Below, piece after piece: positions 42,454-55,974 of a stretch of DNA of 64,000 nt. The stretch covers positions 18,164,215 to 18,228,214 of the forward strand of contig CM065182.1 in the NCBI GenBank assembly GCA_033026295.1. The letters are read 5' to 3'. The DNA comes from Channa striata. Taxonomy: Eukaryota; Chordata; Actinopteri; Anabantiformes; Channidae. Numbering within the stretch: position 1 is the stretch's first letter; the number at the start of each line of letters is the position of its first letter. Position numbers and translations under genes: made by a program. The notes beneath the pieces were generated by a model that was not told where the DNA came from, did not search any database, and was given only the letters and a program-made list of their open reading frames with translations.

Positions 42454-45400
42454 ATGTCTTCATACGTCCTGGGTCTGGACGTGGGCACCACCTCGGTAAA
42501 AGCCGTTTTGTTAGAAACTGGCTCCAGGACTGTGGCTGCGAGTCACGCGTTGCCCACTGCGTCCGATCGGATCGACAGTTGTGGGATAAAGGTTAGAAGC
42601 TCCATGCGTTTAACTTCACCCCGTGGTAGCTCGCTGCTGAGTTTGTGTGTGTGTCCTGTGTTGGTGTGTTGCAGGCGAAAGAGCAGGACACCGGCCTGAT
42701 CGTAGACGCACTGAACCGCTGCATCGGCCTGTTGCCCAGACACAAACTGCAGCGTGTTGTCAGGGTCGGACTGTCCGGACAGATGCACGGGGTTTTATTC
42801 TGGAGAGCCAAAAGTGGTACGAGTGACACAGACACCAGCAGCTGCAGGAGCAAACAAACCTGATGTTTTCATCCGTTTATCCAGCTTACCTGGTGATTAC
42901 AGGAATGTACAAGTAAAAACCAGATTTCTGCTTCATAAATTATCATTGTGTATGTGTAATGTGTAGGTATACTATAGACTGACTTTAAAAGTATGTGACT
43001 TTCATTGGAAAAATGAATACAAATAACTACATTTAATTACTTCTGAAGCAGTAGCAGTAGAAAAAATGCAAAGAGGAAACATTTTAAAGCACTAAAAGTT
43101 ATTGTGAACTATTCATCAATGCTGCACAAAAAGTTTTAAAGGTAAAAATATAGCAAACAAAAATCAAACCAAGCAGGTTGGTATCAAAAAACAACAGCAG
43201 GTGACAAACATTTAATTTACCCTCCCTTTGTCCGTAGTGGAAGCAGAGGTGGAAGATCGCCTCAGATGTTGAATTAAAAATACAATTACTACACTGTAGA
43301 AGAACTCTGTTATATGTGAAATCCTGCATTTGCAAAGTTCGATTAAACAGAAGCATCAAAGTGAAAGCATCAAAATATAGTCCTACTGAAAAGTGCCGAA
43401 AGTAAAAATATTTATTATATTATTGATGAACTAATGTGTAAACATCACTTAGGTTGGACGTGGTAAAAGTGGAGCTACATTTACCCACTTCATGATCTGT
43501 TCATAGTTTGATTATAATTTGTATTCGACTAAGAATCTACATCGTCAAAATAACATGTGAGTACAGGTAAAACTAATATACAATTTTAAACACCAATGTA
43601 TGATTGACAGTACTTCAAATCTCTACCCAAGTATAATTTTAATAAACATAATTTGTTACTTTGCACAATATTTACACATTCAGTTGAATTAAATGTGAAG
43701 TATGGGATATGGGAGTTCACTGTGTTCGGGCTCCTAATGTTGTGGCCCCTACACTGGAACACTCTGGATTTGGAGGCTTTTTAATCTTTCTCATATATGC
43801 GGATCATCATTGAATTATTCTTAGTAATTTGTGTGTGATCCTCAGATTAGTGTTGTTGTCAGGCCATCAGTAAATTAACAACCAAAATCATCTTATGCTG
43901 AGGATATAATCTGCTTGACAGTTGAGTTCAAACTCAAGCTGTTTCTAAGTGCTACACTAATGTCCAATGAAACTTTGTAGTTTAAAACTTGAGTCAAAGA
44001 TATGGAGAAAAACTATAAAATAAACTATGGTGCTTTCTGCTGGTTGTATCCCCAAATAGATTTTAAAGAGGTTTATTTTGAAAAGAAAAAGTTCTGCTGA
44101 TATGTTTTTGATCAGTACAGAAATTACAAATTTTCTTTGGACAAAGGCTGAAGTTAAGGACTGCTGTCTGTTTCCTGTCTTTTGCCCCATATAGGTTGTG
44201 ATTGGTCCAAAAAAGACTTCTTCACAGCCAAAGACACCAGTCAGCTGATCACCTGGCAGGACGGACGTTGCAGCAGTGACTTCCTGTCCTCTCTTCCAAA
44301 ACCAGACTCTCATCTCCGCATAGCCACAGGTTTTGGCTGTGCAACAATCTTCTGGTATATGAGAAATAGGTCAGAACCATTTTAAATCCTCATATAGAGA
44401 CGCCTGAAGCGTTTGCTTTTTTTGTTTTGTTTTAATATGGAGGTAAAATCTAAAGCTGTGTGTTTCTTAACTGTAGGCCCGAGTTCCTCAGCGACTTCAC
44501 AGTTGCAGGAACCATCCAGGACTATGTGGTGTCCATGCTGTGTGGTTTGGAGGGGTGTGTGATGACACCTCAGAATGCAGCTAGCTGGGGTTTCTATAAC
44601 ACTTCCACCAACCAGTGGAATGTCGACGTGTATGTAAAGTGCCTAACATCATTTCTGAGCAAACCTGGCAGAGAACTGCCATAAAAAGGCACAGCTGTAC
44701 TTTTTACTAAATACATAATACAACGTACTAAATGCTTGATCAGTGTTCTGATGGTGTTTGGAGCATGTTTGGTGTTAATTGAACTGCACTCATTTAAAAT
44801 GTCTACATCAATAAGGCTTGTAGCAGCAGTTACATGTAACCTACATAACAAGCCACTCTGTGTGTGTGCATGCTCCAGTCTGAAGAGCGCCGGCTTCCCG
44901 TTGCACCTGCTTCCACAGTGTTTGCCATCTGGTAACTTGGCGGGACAGACGTGCTCTGACTGGCACAGTGTTCCTGCTGGTACGCCAGTAGGGGCCGCCC
45001 TGGGAGATTTCCAGTGCTCTGTCTACTCCTGCATGAGTGCACGGACAGATGCAGGTGAAACAGGAAGTCCAGTCATTTCCCCCAGCAGGGGATCACACTT
45101 AATGCATTCATTCAGTGGAAGGAGCCCATTTCCATAATGACATGTTGCCTCTATCAGATTTCTTTTCTTAATATACAAGTGATTGTGCTTCAGTTTACTA
45201 TAGTTGAAGTATGAAATGGAAAAATAACATCTTCCTGGTAACCCGAATAATGAAAAGAACAGTTTGACATGTTTGAATAAAGAGCAATATTGTGTAAGAA
45301 AGAATACAAAAGTGTATTTCCAAGCTTTGCATTATATTTCAGTACACACTTAAAAACAGATGCATTATGAATTCGGTTTAATTTGAATCTCTTGCAGCTC

Positions 45401-46601
45401 AGGTTTGTTGGCTACATAATCTTATCTTTCTCCTACTTTTCCAGTTCTGAACATAAGCACCTCTGCCCAGCTCACCTTTGCCATGCCAGCTGACTTCAAA
45501 CCTCCAGATTGTCCTCAGGCTGCCTCCTCCATCACCTACTTTCCCTACTTTGACTCCTCGTACTTGGCTGTGGCTGCATCACTGAATGGAGGGAACGTGC
45601 TTGCCACATTTGTAGAGATGCTCATTTCCTGGATAAAAGATCTTGGTGTGTGTTGTTTTTTTATTATTTCATCTATATGTGAAACAGAATTTTATTTGAT
45701 GTTTCAGGAGACAAACAGGTAGTTGCCGATCAAGAAGCAAATCAGGAATCGATGCACATTTAGATGATAAATGACATTTCGACGAACTGCTAATTCTTGA
45801 GAATAAACACAGAACACAATGTTTGCAACTGCATGACACATTCATACCCCACTGTATTTAGAAAATAAGTTTAGAGACACTTGCAGATCAACCACCGAGC
45901 TTAACAAATCTACAGCTGAAAGCAAAAGTCCAATGACAGCCTGGAGAGGGCAGTGTCCATATGAGGAAAGTGTGAACCTACAGTAATCTTCTGCTGAGCC
46001 AGTTTTAATGTGCCTGTCACATTAATTAACCCATGGAGACTCAATTCATGTCACAATAAGCAAAATGAGGATTGCAAACTTGTTTTTACTCCACTGACCA
46101 CAGAAAGAAAGTTAGTGTTTGCAGCATGAAGAGATGCCAAAGTGTCTCATAGATTGTTCCGATCAAATTAATCAGATACTTAAATGCTCCTTCCCACCCC
46201 TCACAGGTGCAGACATGAGTGATTCACACGTGTACGAGAAGCTGATTGGTAGTGCCCTGAACCAGGAAACCAGCGACCTGAGGGTGAGTCCAACCATTCT
46301 GGGGGAGAGACACAATCCTCGCTGCCTTGGTCAAGTAACCAATATCTGTGCCACCAATTTGTCTCTGGGTCATGTGACGAGGGCATTGTGCCGCGGAGTC
46401 CTGGACAACATCGCCTCCATGATGCCTGCAGAGCATCTGCAGCAGGGAGGGGTCAACAGGATTGTGGGCACTGGGAGCGCGCTCGCTCGTAATGAGGTGC
46501 TAAGGCAGGAAGTGGAGAAGGTGTTTCCTCAGCCGGTGGTATATGAACAGAATGCCGACTCAGCTGTCGGTGTAGCAATGGTCCTCTGTGACAGACTTTG
46601 A
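42454..46601 (+). CDS. shpk: Sedoheptulokinase (7 coding exons)
   Basis: FGGY-family kinase that phosphorylates sedoheptulose to sedoheptulose-7-phosphate, feeding the non-oxidative pentose phosphate pathway in the cytosol. Exons: 42454-42591, 42675-42816, 44195-44369, 44477-44629, 44879-45054, 45445-45645, 46207-46601; 1380 bases, 459 residues (human 478). The N-terminal phosphate-binding loop is GLDVGTTSVK at 7-16. GQMHG is at 81-85 and TWQDGRCSS begins at 113. Later signatures are GFGCATIFW, NAASWGFYNT, VAASLNGGNVLATF and LSLGHVTRALCRG. An in-frame ATG at 42370 would add 28 residues; I chose 42454 because the family begins only a few residues before the loop. A poly(A) signal is at 47267. 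It is head-to-tail with trpv1, as in mammals. Confidence 0.95.
43220..43640. repeat. Degenerate teleost interspersed repeat in shpk intron 2
   Basis: The stretch contains an AAATCCTGCATTTGCAAAG-like core, AGCATCAAAATATAG, AAAGTAAAAATATTTATTAT and GGTAAAAGTGGAGCTACATT. These resemble, in order, a high-copy non-autonomous repeat I recognise from percomorph genomes. It is too worn to assign to a superfamily by eye, and the ends are approximate. Confidence 0.4.
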
Positions 46602-49377
46602 ATGACAGTCGTAATCCAGAGGGGGGACTCCCTGTGTGCCTAAGATGTATTTCTCCTCTGAGAACCGTATTGTGTGTTATTGTTGATTTAAAACAGGAAC
46701 CCTTCATAGGTTTATCGGACCGGCACTAACTAATTATTGACATACAGAATCAGTGCAGCTACTGATCCATCTTTGGCCATGTAACAAGCTTTTCTGATTC
46801 AATTTGATTGATTGAATGATTGATTGTGTACTTTTATTTTCAGACCTGATGTTTTAAAGCAGCTCCTATTTCTACAACATGTTATTAATTGTCACTTTAT
46901 TGTAAATATTGCAGTTAATTTTCATGATCAGTAATGATCATAATTATTGAGCTTGTGTTCTGAAGTTAAACTTCTCCAGAGCAGCTTTTTAAAACAAGAA
47001 CACCTTAGCTAAAACCTGAGTTATCCAGCGACACACTAATTTACCTTGGTGTCATACAAGGACCTTGGCGTGGCACCTGTTGCTATATTTAAGCACCATT
47101 CTTTTTATTGCACATTTATCATCAGATGTGATTACTGTACAGCTGTGACATAGACTGTTTTTAGTATTACCAATCATATGTTGATTAATTCACTTAGCAA
47201 TACATAAAAATGTCAGTGGATCATTAGTTCAGCCCTTTGTCAAGCGATGTGATTAGTGTGAAATGAAATAAATCCGTGCTAATAGTTTTTGTCTCCAATG
47301 TTTTACATTTTTATACATTTATATAGCTATTTTTTAAGCTTGAAAAGCATAATTATTTAAAAATGTTCAGAAGCACTTTGGAGGAAGTAGCCCTGTGGTG
47401 ACCAGGCCCCTTACAGATACAAACATCTGGGTGACTCATTTCCATACTAATATGAGCTGGTGCCACCAGTTATCATCTGACTATGTTGAGGCATATTTTT
47501 ACTGTGAAAAAAGGAACTAAATTGAAGAAAGGAAATTGTCTGATTTCATGAGTGCAGATGTACACTGTGCAGGACTTCTGCCAACACACAGTCATAGGAC
47601 CAGAATGGCACTGAACACATGTACACACCCACCAAAGCGAAACCACGAAGAGGTAAATGAGACACACAGGAAGCACCTCAGCATACAGCAAGGACTAAAG
47701 TAGAAAGAGAATCGTTTGAGAATATTATACACAAGATACAGAAACCCTGAGCAAGAAAAAAGAACAGGGTAAGTTTCGTAAGATTTTGGATTTGACGTTT
47801 TCCAGTTAAGTGCTTCAGTAGATTAACTCAAATACACTGACTGCAACTTTCATGTCTAGATGCAAGTAGGAAAAACAAAGTGGTTAACTTGTCTTTAGCT
47901 CCTCAGCTTCAGGCTTGTGCATCAGATGATATACTGTTACTTAACTGCACGAATAGGGAAATGTTTGTGGCATTTTCTTGCATGACGTCTTCACATGAGC
48001 AGACACGGTCAATACAGCATCCTCTTAAGCACTCAGGGCTCCGGTAATGTGCTCTGGTATTCTCTTGGGTGTGTCACTTTTTCTCCCTCTGGTCTCCTCC
48101 TGATATCTCTTCTCTCGTCATGTTTAGAGACCATCTAGGAGATGTAGAACAATAGGATTAACACCCAAGGATTTCTGCTGGACATTCCACTGTGTATTCT
48201 CGGTTTGTTTTTGCCTTGCAGAGCGCAGTTTTATTCAAGAAGACACTGCAACAGGAAGACTTTTGTGGTGAGTCAAATGACAGGTTATTGCTGTGTTTCA
48301 AATAATCTGATGTCTTCAGGTCACGCCAACATATTTAGTATTGTGTGCAAAATGTTGGTGCTTAAAATGCATTTTTCTAATCTCATAACATGATATCATG
48401 ATTGGATTTTTAGAAATAATGTTCGTACATTTCAAAAAATAACCAAGTAAACATCTAAACACATCTCAAATGTTGTTTTATGAGCTTTAATGAGGACACA
48501 GAATCGGTAATGGACCAGATTTCACCGATATGACTCGCTTTATAATGTTGAGGCTTGCATTACTGTAGGCAATGAATCAACTGATCTTTTGACAAAACAG
48601 ACAAATACTTACTTCCAGGCTTTGCGTTTTACATGCTATATATTCCTCTCCATGTGATGATCATAGAGTCCAACATGGTATTTCCACTGAGTCACTAATT
48701 CCCCATTTTCTGCCTGAAAAGGGGAACAAGAAGCCACCAAAGATTACTGTAGGTTCCCAGTATCCTGAACATGTCCTCCTCCACATAAATTCATTTCGTT
48801 GTGATCAGCAGAAATTGTCAGAGATGTTTTCACTTCATTTATTCTGTGTCTGAGACACTCGTAGCATGAACGATATGATTATACTGCAGAGAAGAGGCCA
48901 GAAATCTAATCCTAAATGTGCTCCTTTGTTCGTCATTGAGGGTGAAATATCACATGTCTTTGAAAGCCAGTGTGGTGATCCACTGAGAGTGAGGGTGGAT
49001 CAGTCCCATCTGGTACAAACATAGTAACTAATGGTGAAATTAACTAATTTTAAAGCGGTAACCATAAACACTGTATTCAGCGGTGGCTCTCGACCACTTT
49101 TGGTTGGTGACCCATAAAAATAACGTGACGTGTGACCCAGTGACACAGCTGGGAACATGTTCAACATCTTTCTGTCTCCTCACTCAACAGAAGGTTTTTT
49201 ACACTAAAGCAAATATAACTGGGCACTTTTTAAGTAGAAATCTGGATTATTTCATAGAAGCCAACTAATGCACCATACATAAAAATGTTGCGGTGAAATT
49301 AACTTCACTCTATCTGCTGGTTGTTGCCTGAGTCCTGTGTCATGTTTCTGCCTAGACCCCCAGAGTGAGAGTTAAAA
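46602..49377. other. shpk 3' UTR and trpv1 5' region
   Basis: shpk 3' UTR runs to the AATAAA at 47267-47272. Two candidate trpv1 non-coding exons follow: one ending at 47768 (ACAGG|GTAAGT) and one at 48222-48267, bounded by TTTGCCTTGCAG and GTG|GTGAGT. The coding exon is preceded by an acceptor-like TTTCTGCCTAG near 49345-49355. A short hAT-like motif is at 49079-49120. Nothing else is recognisable. Confidence 0.45.
48222..48267 (+). other. trpv1: Candidate trpv1 5' non-coding exon
   Basis: A pyrimidine-rich acceptor TTTGCCTTGCAG ends at 48221, and a strong donor GTG|GTGAGT starts at 48268, framing a 46-base exon about 1.1 kb before the trpv1 start. It has no recognisable coding content. This is prediction from splice signals only. 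Confidence 0.4.
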
Positions 49378-52300
49378 ATGAAGAAGTCAGAGATGTTTGG
49401 CTTCTCCCTGGAGACAGACGACAGGACAGAAGAGGAAAAATCCCGACAAAAACTGGCAAGAAAGGATGGGTTTATGTCTTTTAGCTTTGGCGAGGAGGCC
49501 CCCAAGGCCCCCATGGACACTGATTACCAGGAGGAAATGGAGGAGACCAAGCCTCAAATTAGATTCAATCTCAACTTTGACAAGTGAGCCTCACCATGCA
49601 CCAATTATACCAGTGCTGCTGTTTTCTGCTCATTATACAGGTGCTGTGTATCATCAGGCCCCACAGTGTTGATTAATGTGGAGCGGGAAGCTGCTGTTTT
49701 TTGTAACCCTGTCGTCACTATTATGTATGCTGTTTGTAGAGGGATTCGAGGCAAGGAGCAGACCAGTAACAAGAGAGACAGCAAGACCTTTAACATCGAT
49801 AGGTTGTTTGAGGCAGTGGCCAGCAGGGATGTCAGAAACCTGGAAGGCCTGTATGAGTACCTGTACAAAAACATGAAGAAACTCTCTGACACCTTGTGTG
49901 AGTGTCCTGAGGCCCACAATGCAGCAGCTGCACCAGCCTGTGACCTGTTGACCTGTGTGTTAACTCCCAGAATCTTTGGTTACACCTGCAGATCAGTCTT
50001 ATGGTAAAACGGCCCTAATGAAGGCTCTGCTGCACCTGAAAGACGGCAAGAACGAGACGGTGGAACTATTAATCGACATCTCAGAGAAGTTGGGCGACAT
50101 TCAGGAGTTTGTGAATGCAGCCTACACCAACAGCTACTACAAAGGTCAATTTGGTTGTGAATAGTGATTTGTACTTTATTATTCGATGCTACTTTGTCCA
50201 CATCACTCTCCTTTTCTTTCTTTCATTTTCGTGCTTTACGTCACCTTCATGTTGTCGCCACTCAAATCGTATTGCAGCGAAAGAACATGAATAGGGGAGT
50301 GATTGTTTCATATGTATGGATGTGTGTGCACCTGGCAGGTCAAACCGCACTCCACATAGCAATCGAGAGGAGGAGTATCTGCTATGTGAAGCTGCTGGTC
50401 AGTAAAGGAGCAGATGTCCACACCAGAGCCTGCGGGAAATTCTTCCAGCCACACAAAGGCCCCTACTTTTACTTTGGTGAGCCCAGAAGACCCCTTCTGG
50501 GGTCTCATGCAAACATCATCTGAGTTGCATTGCTCCATTTTAAGAGCAAAGTTACAGTTACAACTTCAAAAGTGTCAAATCGCAGAAGTGAGATGTTAAT
50601 TAATGGTATGCCCGTGTAAAGAATTGGAAGAGTTGCTGTCTTTTATTAGTATTATTATTAGCTTTTATTAGTGCATGACTCTGTTCTAAATACATATCAA
50701 CACCTCTATCTGCTGATGGACATTCCTACATGTACTGGTCTACAAATACCCTCAAATCATGAACGGATCTAAATGCAAAAGATGACTGAGGTTTTACTTC
50801 AAACTATGTAGTGCAGTGTATTACCTATAAAAGCAAATTTCAACATTATAGGACCCTGCTCATCAAAGCAAACTATTTAAAAGATATCAAGATACAAGCC
50901 TCAAGCCCTGCTTGTACTTTGATAAATTATATGCCGACATGGCAAACACAAGGGCGCTTTAATCAGTTATGTAGAAGAAGAACTGTAAGTAATGATGAGC
51001 CACTGACAGGAATCCCTCTTTGTTCTGTCCTCAGGTGAGCTGCCTCTGTCTCTTGCCGCCTGCACCAACCAGCCCAATGTAGTGGACTTTCTAATGGATA
51101 ACGAGTACCAGCGAGCAAACGCAAAGCTGACGGACTCTCAGGGCAACACAGTGCTGCACGCTCTAGTAGTGGTGGCTGACAACTCCAAGGACAACACGGA
51201 GTTCGTCACCAAAATGTATGACCGCATCCTCAAGACTGCAGCCCGACTCCATCCCAAGCTGAAGCTGGAGGACATAGAGAACCACGTGGGGCTAACGCCT
51301 CTCAAACTGGCTGCCAAGACTGGGAAGATAGGGGTAAGTACAGACACAGCTAAATTGAAATGTGCAGGACCCTGAGGGCAAAAATGTATGTGGGGCCCCC
51401 AAGCTCCACTGTCATGAAAATGAGTTTCTCGTACATTGTAACATATTAGATAAATAGAAAGGAGGCTTTTAGATGCATTACTACCCTGTGGATAATTGAG
51501 GCAGATACATAATTAATTTGGTTATAGCAAAATAATCCCACTAGACTGGAGTTGTGGACTTGAGACATGAAGTCTTCCCTGAGGCTTCCTCTGTTCTGCA
51601 GCATTGACATTCAGCTACCTAGATAAATAAGACTGAATCTCCTGCCTTTTCTTCTTTTTGTCGGCAGATATTCTCCCACATCCTCAAACGGGAGTTCCAG
51701 GAAAGTCACACCAAACATTTGTCCCGTAAATTCACTGAATGGGTGTATGGGCCCGTCCACTGCTTCCTGTACGACCTGGCATCTGTGGACTCATACGAGG
51801 ACAACTCAGTTGTGGAGATACTAATTTACGGCAGCGACATCCCTGTGAGTCCTGTCATTTGAAGCCCACTCTGAGCATCACTTGTTGTTAACGCATACTC
51901 AGACATCTGCCTCCTCTCCTGTCCCCTCTCAGAACCGTCACGACATGCTTCAGATAGAGATACTGAGTCGCCTGCTGGACGCTAAGTGGAAGAGTTTTGC
52001 AGGTCAAATGTTTTTCCTCAACTTCCTGTTCTACCTCCTGTACCTGATCATCTTTACAACTGTGGCCTACAATAAAAAAGATGGAGAGGTGAGCTGCAGA
52101 TATTGTGATCAATCTGAAGGTCCCACACGGGATTGTGCTAATGTTGCTGATGCTTGTTTTCTACCTTACAGCCGCCGTTTGACATTGAAGACACCACAAT
52201 GGATTACCTGTATGTTTTAGGCCAGATAGTGACAACACTGGCAAACTGCTATTTCTTCGTCGCTGGGGTATGTATGGACCTTGGTGCGCTAAGGAAATAG

Positions 52301-55300
52301 CCAGGGCTCACATCTGAATGCTCATATCAAAAACTTTATCTACATTTCCAGATCATGGATATGAAAAGGAAGCGGCCAAAACTGAAGACATTGTTGATTG
52401 ATGGATATTATGAGATTCTCTTGTAAGTTAAAGTTTCAATGTAGAGTCTTTACCCACAACATAGCTTATGCTTAAATTTGGCTGATTTAAAAAAATAACA
52501 TATAATAGGTACTTTGTTTACATCCAATCTTTGTATTTATCTTCACTGCCTTTGTTGTCATCTTGCTCTTCATCACATTACTGCCACCTACTGTCGTCAA
52601 ACTGTGTAAAACTGTTGGCAGAAACCTTGTTGTGACATCCAGGGGCTCAGACAAACGTGAGAGGTTTGTGCAAATAAAAAAAAAAAAAATTGGTTCCATA
52701 GCACTATTAGTGTTCCAATAGTCATCAAGGAACCTTTAATCTTTAGTTTATGGGAACAAATGGGATTGAAGTTGGGTTCAGGAGATTCGTTTTTACTTAA
52801 AGAGCCATTTTCTGGTCGTGGGTGACGATGGAAACAACTAACAGGGGTCAGTAACTTTTAGTAAGACCCGAAAAAGTAAAATACTGCTAAAACAATATTT
52901 TTGACCAGAATTTGTCTTTTAACTCACACATAAAACAAATCTCTAGAACAGCCTTCTTAAAACTAAAATCATTCTGTCTCAAAGTGATGCTGAAAAACTT
53001 GTCCACACGCTGTAATTCCTATACTATTGCGACGTTCTAATAACTCCTCCCAAGGACACTCTAAATAATCCACAACGCTCCAGTAAGAGGCCTGACAGGA
53101 ATAAGCAAGAGAGATCATATTACACCTTCATTAGCTTCTTTCCACAGGCTTCCCATAAAATCCAAGATAGAATTTAAAAGCCTCCTCCCTAAAAACCTCA
53201 TATCTTAAAGACCTCATAGCACTGTATGATCCCAACAATAAGCCTCTTCAATATCAGGCTGCAGATCAACTTGTGGTTCCTAGAAATTCCAGAAGTAAAA
53301 TGACAGGCAGAGCCTGTGGGTATGAAGCCCCTCTCCCGTGGGGCGCGTTCCCAGTTCAGATTCAGGAGGCAGACACCCTCCACTTTTAAGACCAGGCTTA
53401 AAACTTTCCTTTTTGATAAAGCTTATTGTTGGAGCTGCTCCGACTCTGAATCAGCTCTTATTTATTCTGCTCTAGACTAAAACTTGGGTGCACTGAGCTA
53501 CTCGGTTTTCCCTCTCCACTGTTGCCTAGGGCTTGCTCAAGGGGGATTTGTGGGGTTTTCTCTACATATCTGTATAGTTTTGACTTTGTTATGTAAAATG
53601 CCTTGAGATGACTTTGTTGTGAGTAGGTGCTATATAAGTAAAGTTAAATTGAAAATGAAGCAAGTAAACAATGTGACATACTGTAATCCTAAGATGGAGT
53701 TTAACTTTAAAATGTGTGATTTTGTTTGTATGTATGATCTACGTGTTTTCCAGTGTTGCATTTCCGCAGTCTTGAAGCTGACAGTGGTTTCTCTGTGGTT
53801 TGCAGTTTTGTGCAGGCCATCCTGTTCCTGGTTGCAGCCGGGTTATATCTGTGTGGGCAGCACGAGTACCTCGGCTTCCTGGTGATGTGTCTTGCTCTCA
53901 GCTGGGTGAACCTACTCTACTACTCTAGGGGTGACAAGCACATGGGCATCTACAGCGTCATGATACAGAAGGTAGTCCACACAGAGGACGAAACACACTG
54001 CACCACAGCAAACCGCACAGTCAGCTGTATCACCCCTGATGGCTTCTGTCTATTTTCTGCTTTGTAGATGATCCTTAGTGATATCCTGCGCTTTCTTTTT
54101 GTCTACGTTGTTTTCCTCTTCGGATTCTCAGCAGGTATTGTTTACTTCTGTAAATGAAAAGTTCAAATTCAGAAAGACATTTGGACACAAACACATAGGG
54201 CAGTACTGTAAATGAGCGCTGTTACTAAGTGACTAATGTTCACTGGTTTAAAATGTTAAAAATGTTTTAGATGTACTGCTTTCCCAGAAATGAAAGAGCA
54301 TTTTGAGATAATGTTCCGTCCGATAACTGATTCTTCACATCTCATGTCCCAGCCGTGGTCAGCCTGCTCATAGAGCCTCCTGTGAGAAACATTACACATA
54401 AGACACGTCTCTTCGATCCTGTTGGCCCTGGAAAGGAGTGTGTCAAACCCAGCTTCAGAAATATCTCCTACACCACCCTGGAGCTCTTCAAGTTCACCAT
54501 CGGCATGGGCGACATGGAGTTCACCGAGGACTACAAGTACAAGGAGGTGTTCTATTTGCTCCTCATTGGCTACATCATACTCACCTACATCCTGCTGCTG
54601 AACATGCTCATTGCCCTAATGAACCGCACCGTGGACAAGATCACCAATGAGAGCACAAGCATCTGGAAGCTGCAGGTGAGGGGTTCAGAGAGCCCAGACG
54701 ATATGTGAGTGTCCACTCAAGGCAGCTGTGATGAAGTACTGTCACTGTTTTCAGAGGGCCATCACTATCCTGGACATGGAGAAGAGGCTGCCTTGCTGTC
54801 TGAAGCAGAGGTTTCGTTGTGGGGTGGAGAGGAACCTGTGCACAGCTCTTGGAAATGACCGTCGACTGTGTTTCAGGTTTGTTTCTTTCTATTTACGTCA
54901 GACAGTGACTGCAAGCAATTCATGCACATTGCTGTTTATGGCATAATAATAGCTTCTGTCTCCATCCCAGATTAGGAGCTGAGTGTTTCATTGCTGTGTG
55001 GCAATGAGTTTATGGTCGGACCACCACTTTGATCTAGAATGAAATTTTGTACACAAGATTAATTCTTATGATTGTGACCACTGCCTGATGTTTCCTGCAG
55101 GGCCATTATGAGGCTAACATTTATGGCTTGTTTGGAGTAAGATATCCCAACTACTCGATGCATTGTAATTAAAATTTAGGCCAGACCTCATGTTCCCTTC
55201 AGGATAATTGAATTATTATTTTTTTAATTGCAGCCTTGTTAAATGTTGTTTTGTGACTGAATATCTGTAAACCTGTGTGCATCAACCTAGGACAAACTTT

Positions 55301-55974
55301 GTGTTACTGCTATTAGGAAATGTTACATATGGGTCATATAATAAATGCTGGTCTGGGTTTATGTTTTGTGGTAAATGTTACTTCTTAGGATTTGGGTTTG
55401 GGTGTGAGAGATGTTTTTCTGTGTTACAAAGTTCTCTATTTTCCAGCTTGGATCTCAGTTTTAACATCAAGGCCAATCTAATGCACAGTACACAACCCCC
55501 TAAGAATATTTTTGAGGGTGCACGTGCGTGAGCTGGATCAGTTGATGTGCTGTACACTGTGCTCTTCACTAATTTGCCTTCTTGGACAGCTGATTGATGT
55601 GCCACACTGCAGACAGTAATTGGAGCATGTGTCCTTTTGTCGTCTCAGAGTGGAGGAAGTCAACTGGAACAAATGGAACATCAACCTGGGCAAAATCTAT
55701 GAGGATCCTGGCTGCTGCGATCATTTCCAAGAGCCTGACGGAGACATCTCCTCAAGGAGACCAAACAGAGGTGAGGAAACATGGGACACAGGCTCAACGT
55801 TCCTAGATTGGGCCCCCATGGCATTTTTTCTGACAGGAGAGCAATCTCTTACCCAAAACATTTCCTGCTTTTTCCACAGGGAGGAGCTGGAGAGGCTTTT
55901 TCACAGAAAGCACTCGGCGAAGGCAGACCTATGAGTCGACAGAGATGAGCCCTCTGAGCACCACCCCAGTCTAA
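49378..55974 (+). CDS. trpv1: Transient receptor potential vanilloid channel 1 (15 coding exons)
   Basis: Tetrameric heat- and acid-gated cation channel of sensory neurons. Exons: 49378-49583, 49740-49897, 49992-50144, 50339-50476, 51035-51333, 51668-51844, 51933-52088, 52172-52267, 52352-52422, 53806-53971, 54068-54134, 54353-54675, 54755-54876, 55649-55770, 55880-55974; 2349 bases, 782 residues (rat 838). Ankyrin repeats cover about 80-330 (DRLFEAVASRD, GQTALHIAIERR, NTVLHALV, TPLKLAAKTGKI). Six membrane segments lie between about 390 and 652. The selectivity filter TIGMGD is at 611-616 and the TRP-box region begins at IWKLQRAITI (666). The conserved VEEVNWNKWN follows; the tail is short. 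Position after shpk supports trpv1; teleosts usually have one gene covering the mammalian TRPV1/TRPV2 pair, so TRPV2-like ancestry is shared. Pocket substitutions are described in the findings. Confidence 0.93.
52950..53650 (+). mobile_element. 3' end of an L2/Rex1-type non-LTR retrotransposon
   Basis: Worn coding remnant reading, with stops, as the C-terminal end of a LINE ORF2: CTTCCCATAAAATCCAAGAT (the LP-KSKI motif) near 53149, and CTTAAAACTTTCCTTTTTGA (LKTFLF) near 53396. It is followed by a 3' UTR and the tail GTGCTATATAAGTAAAGTTAAATTG at its end, typical of these fish elements (only the start of the tail motif is diagnostic). It lies in trpv1 intron 9, the longest intron of the gene, on the sense strand. 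Family assignment is by eye. Confidence 0.65.
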
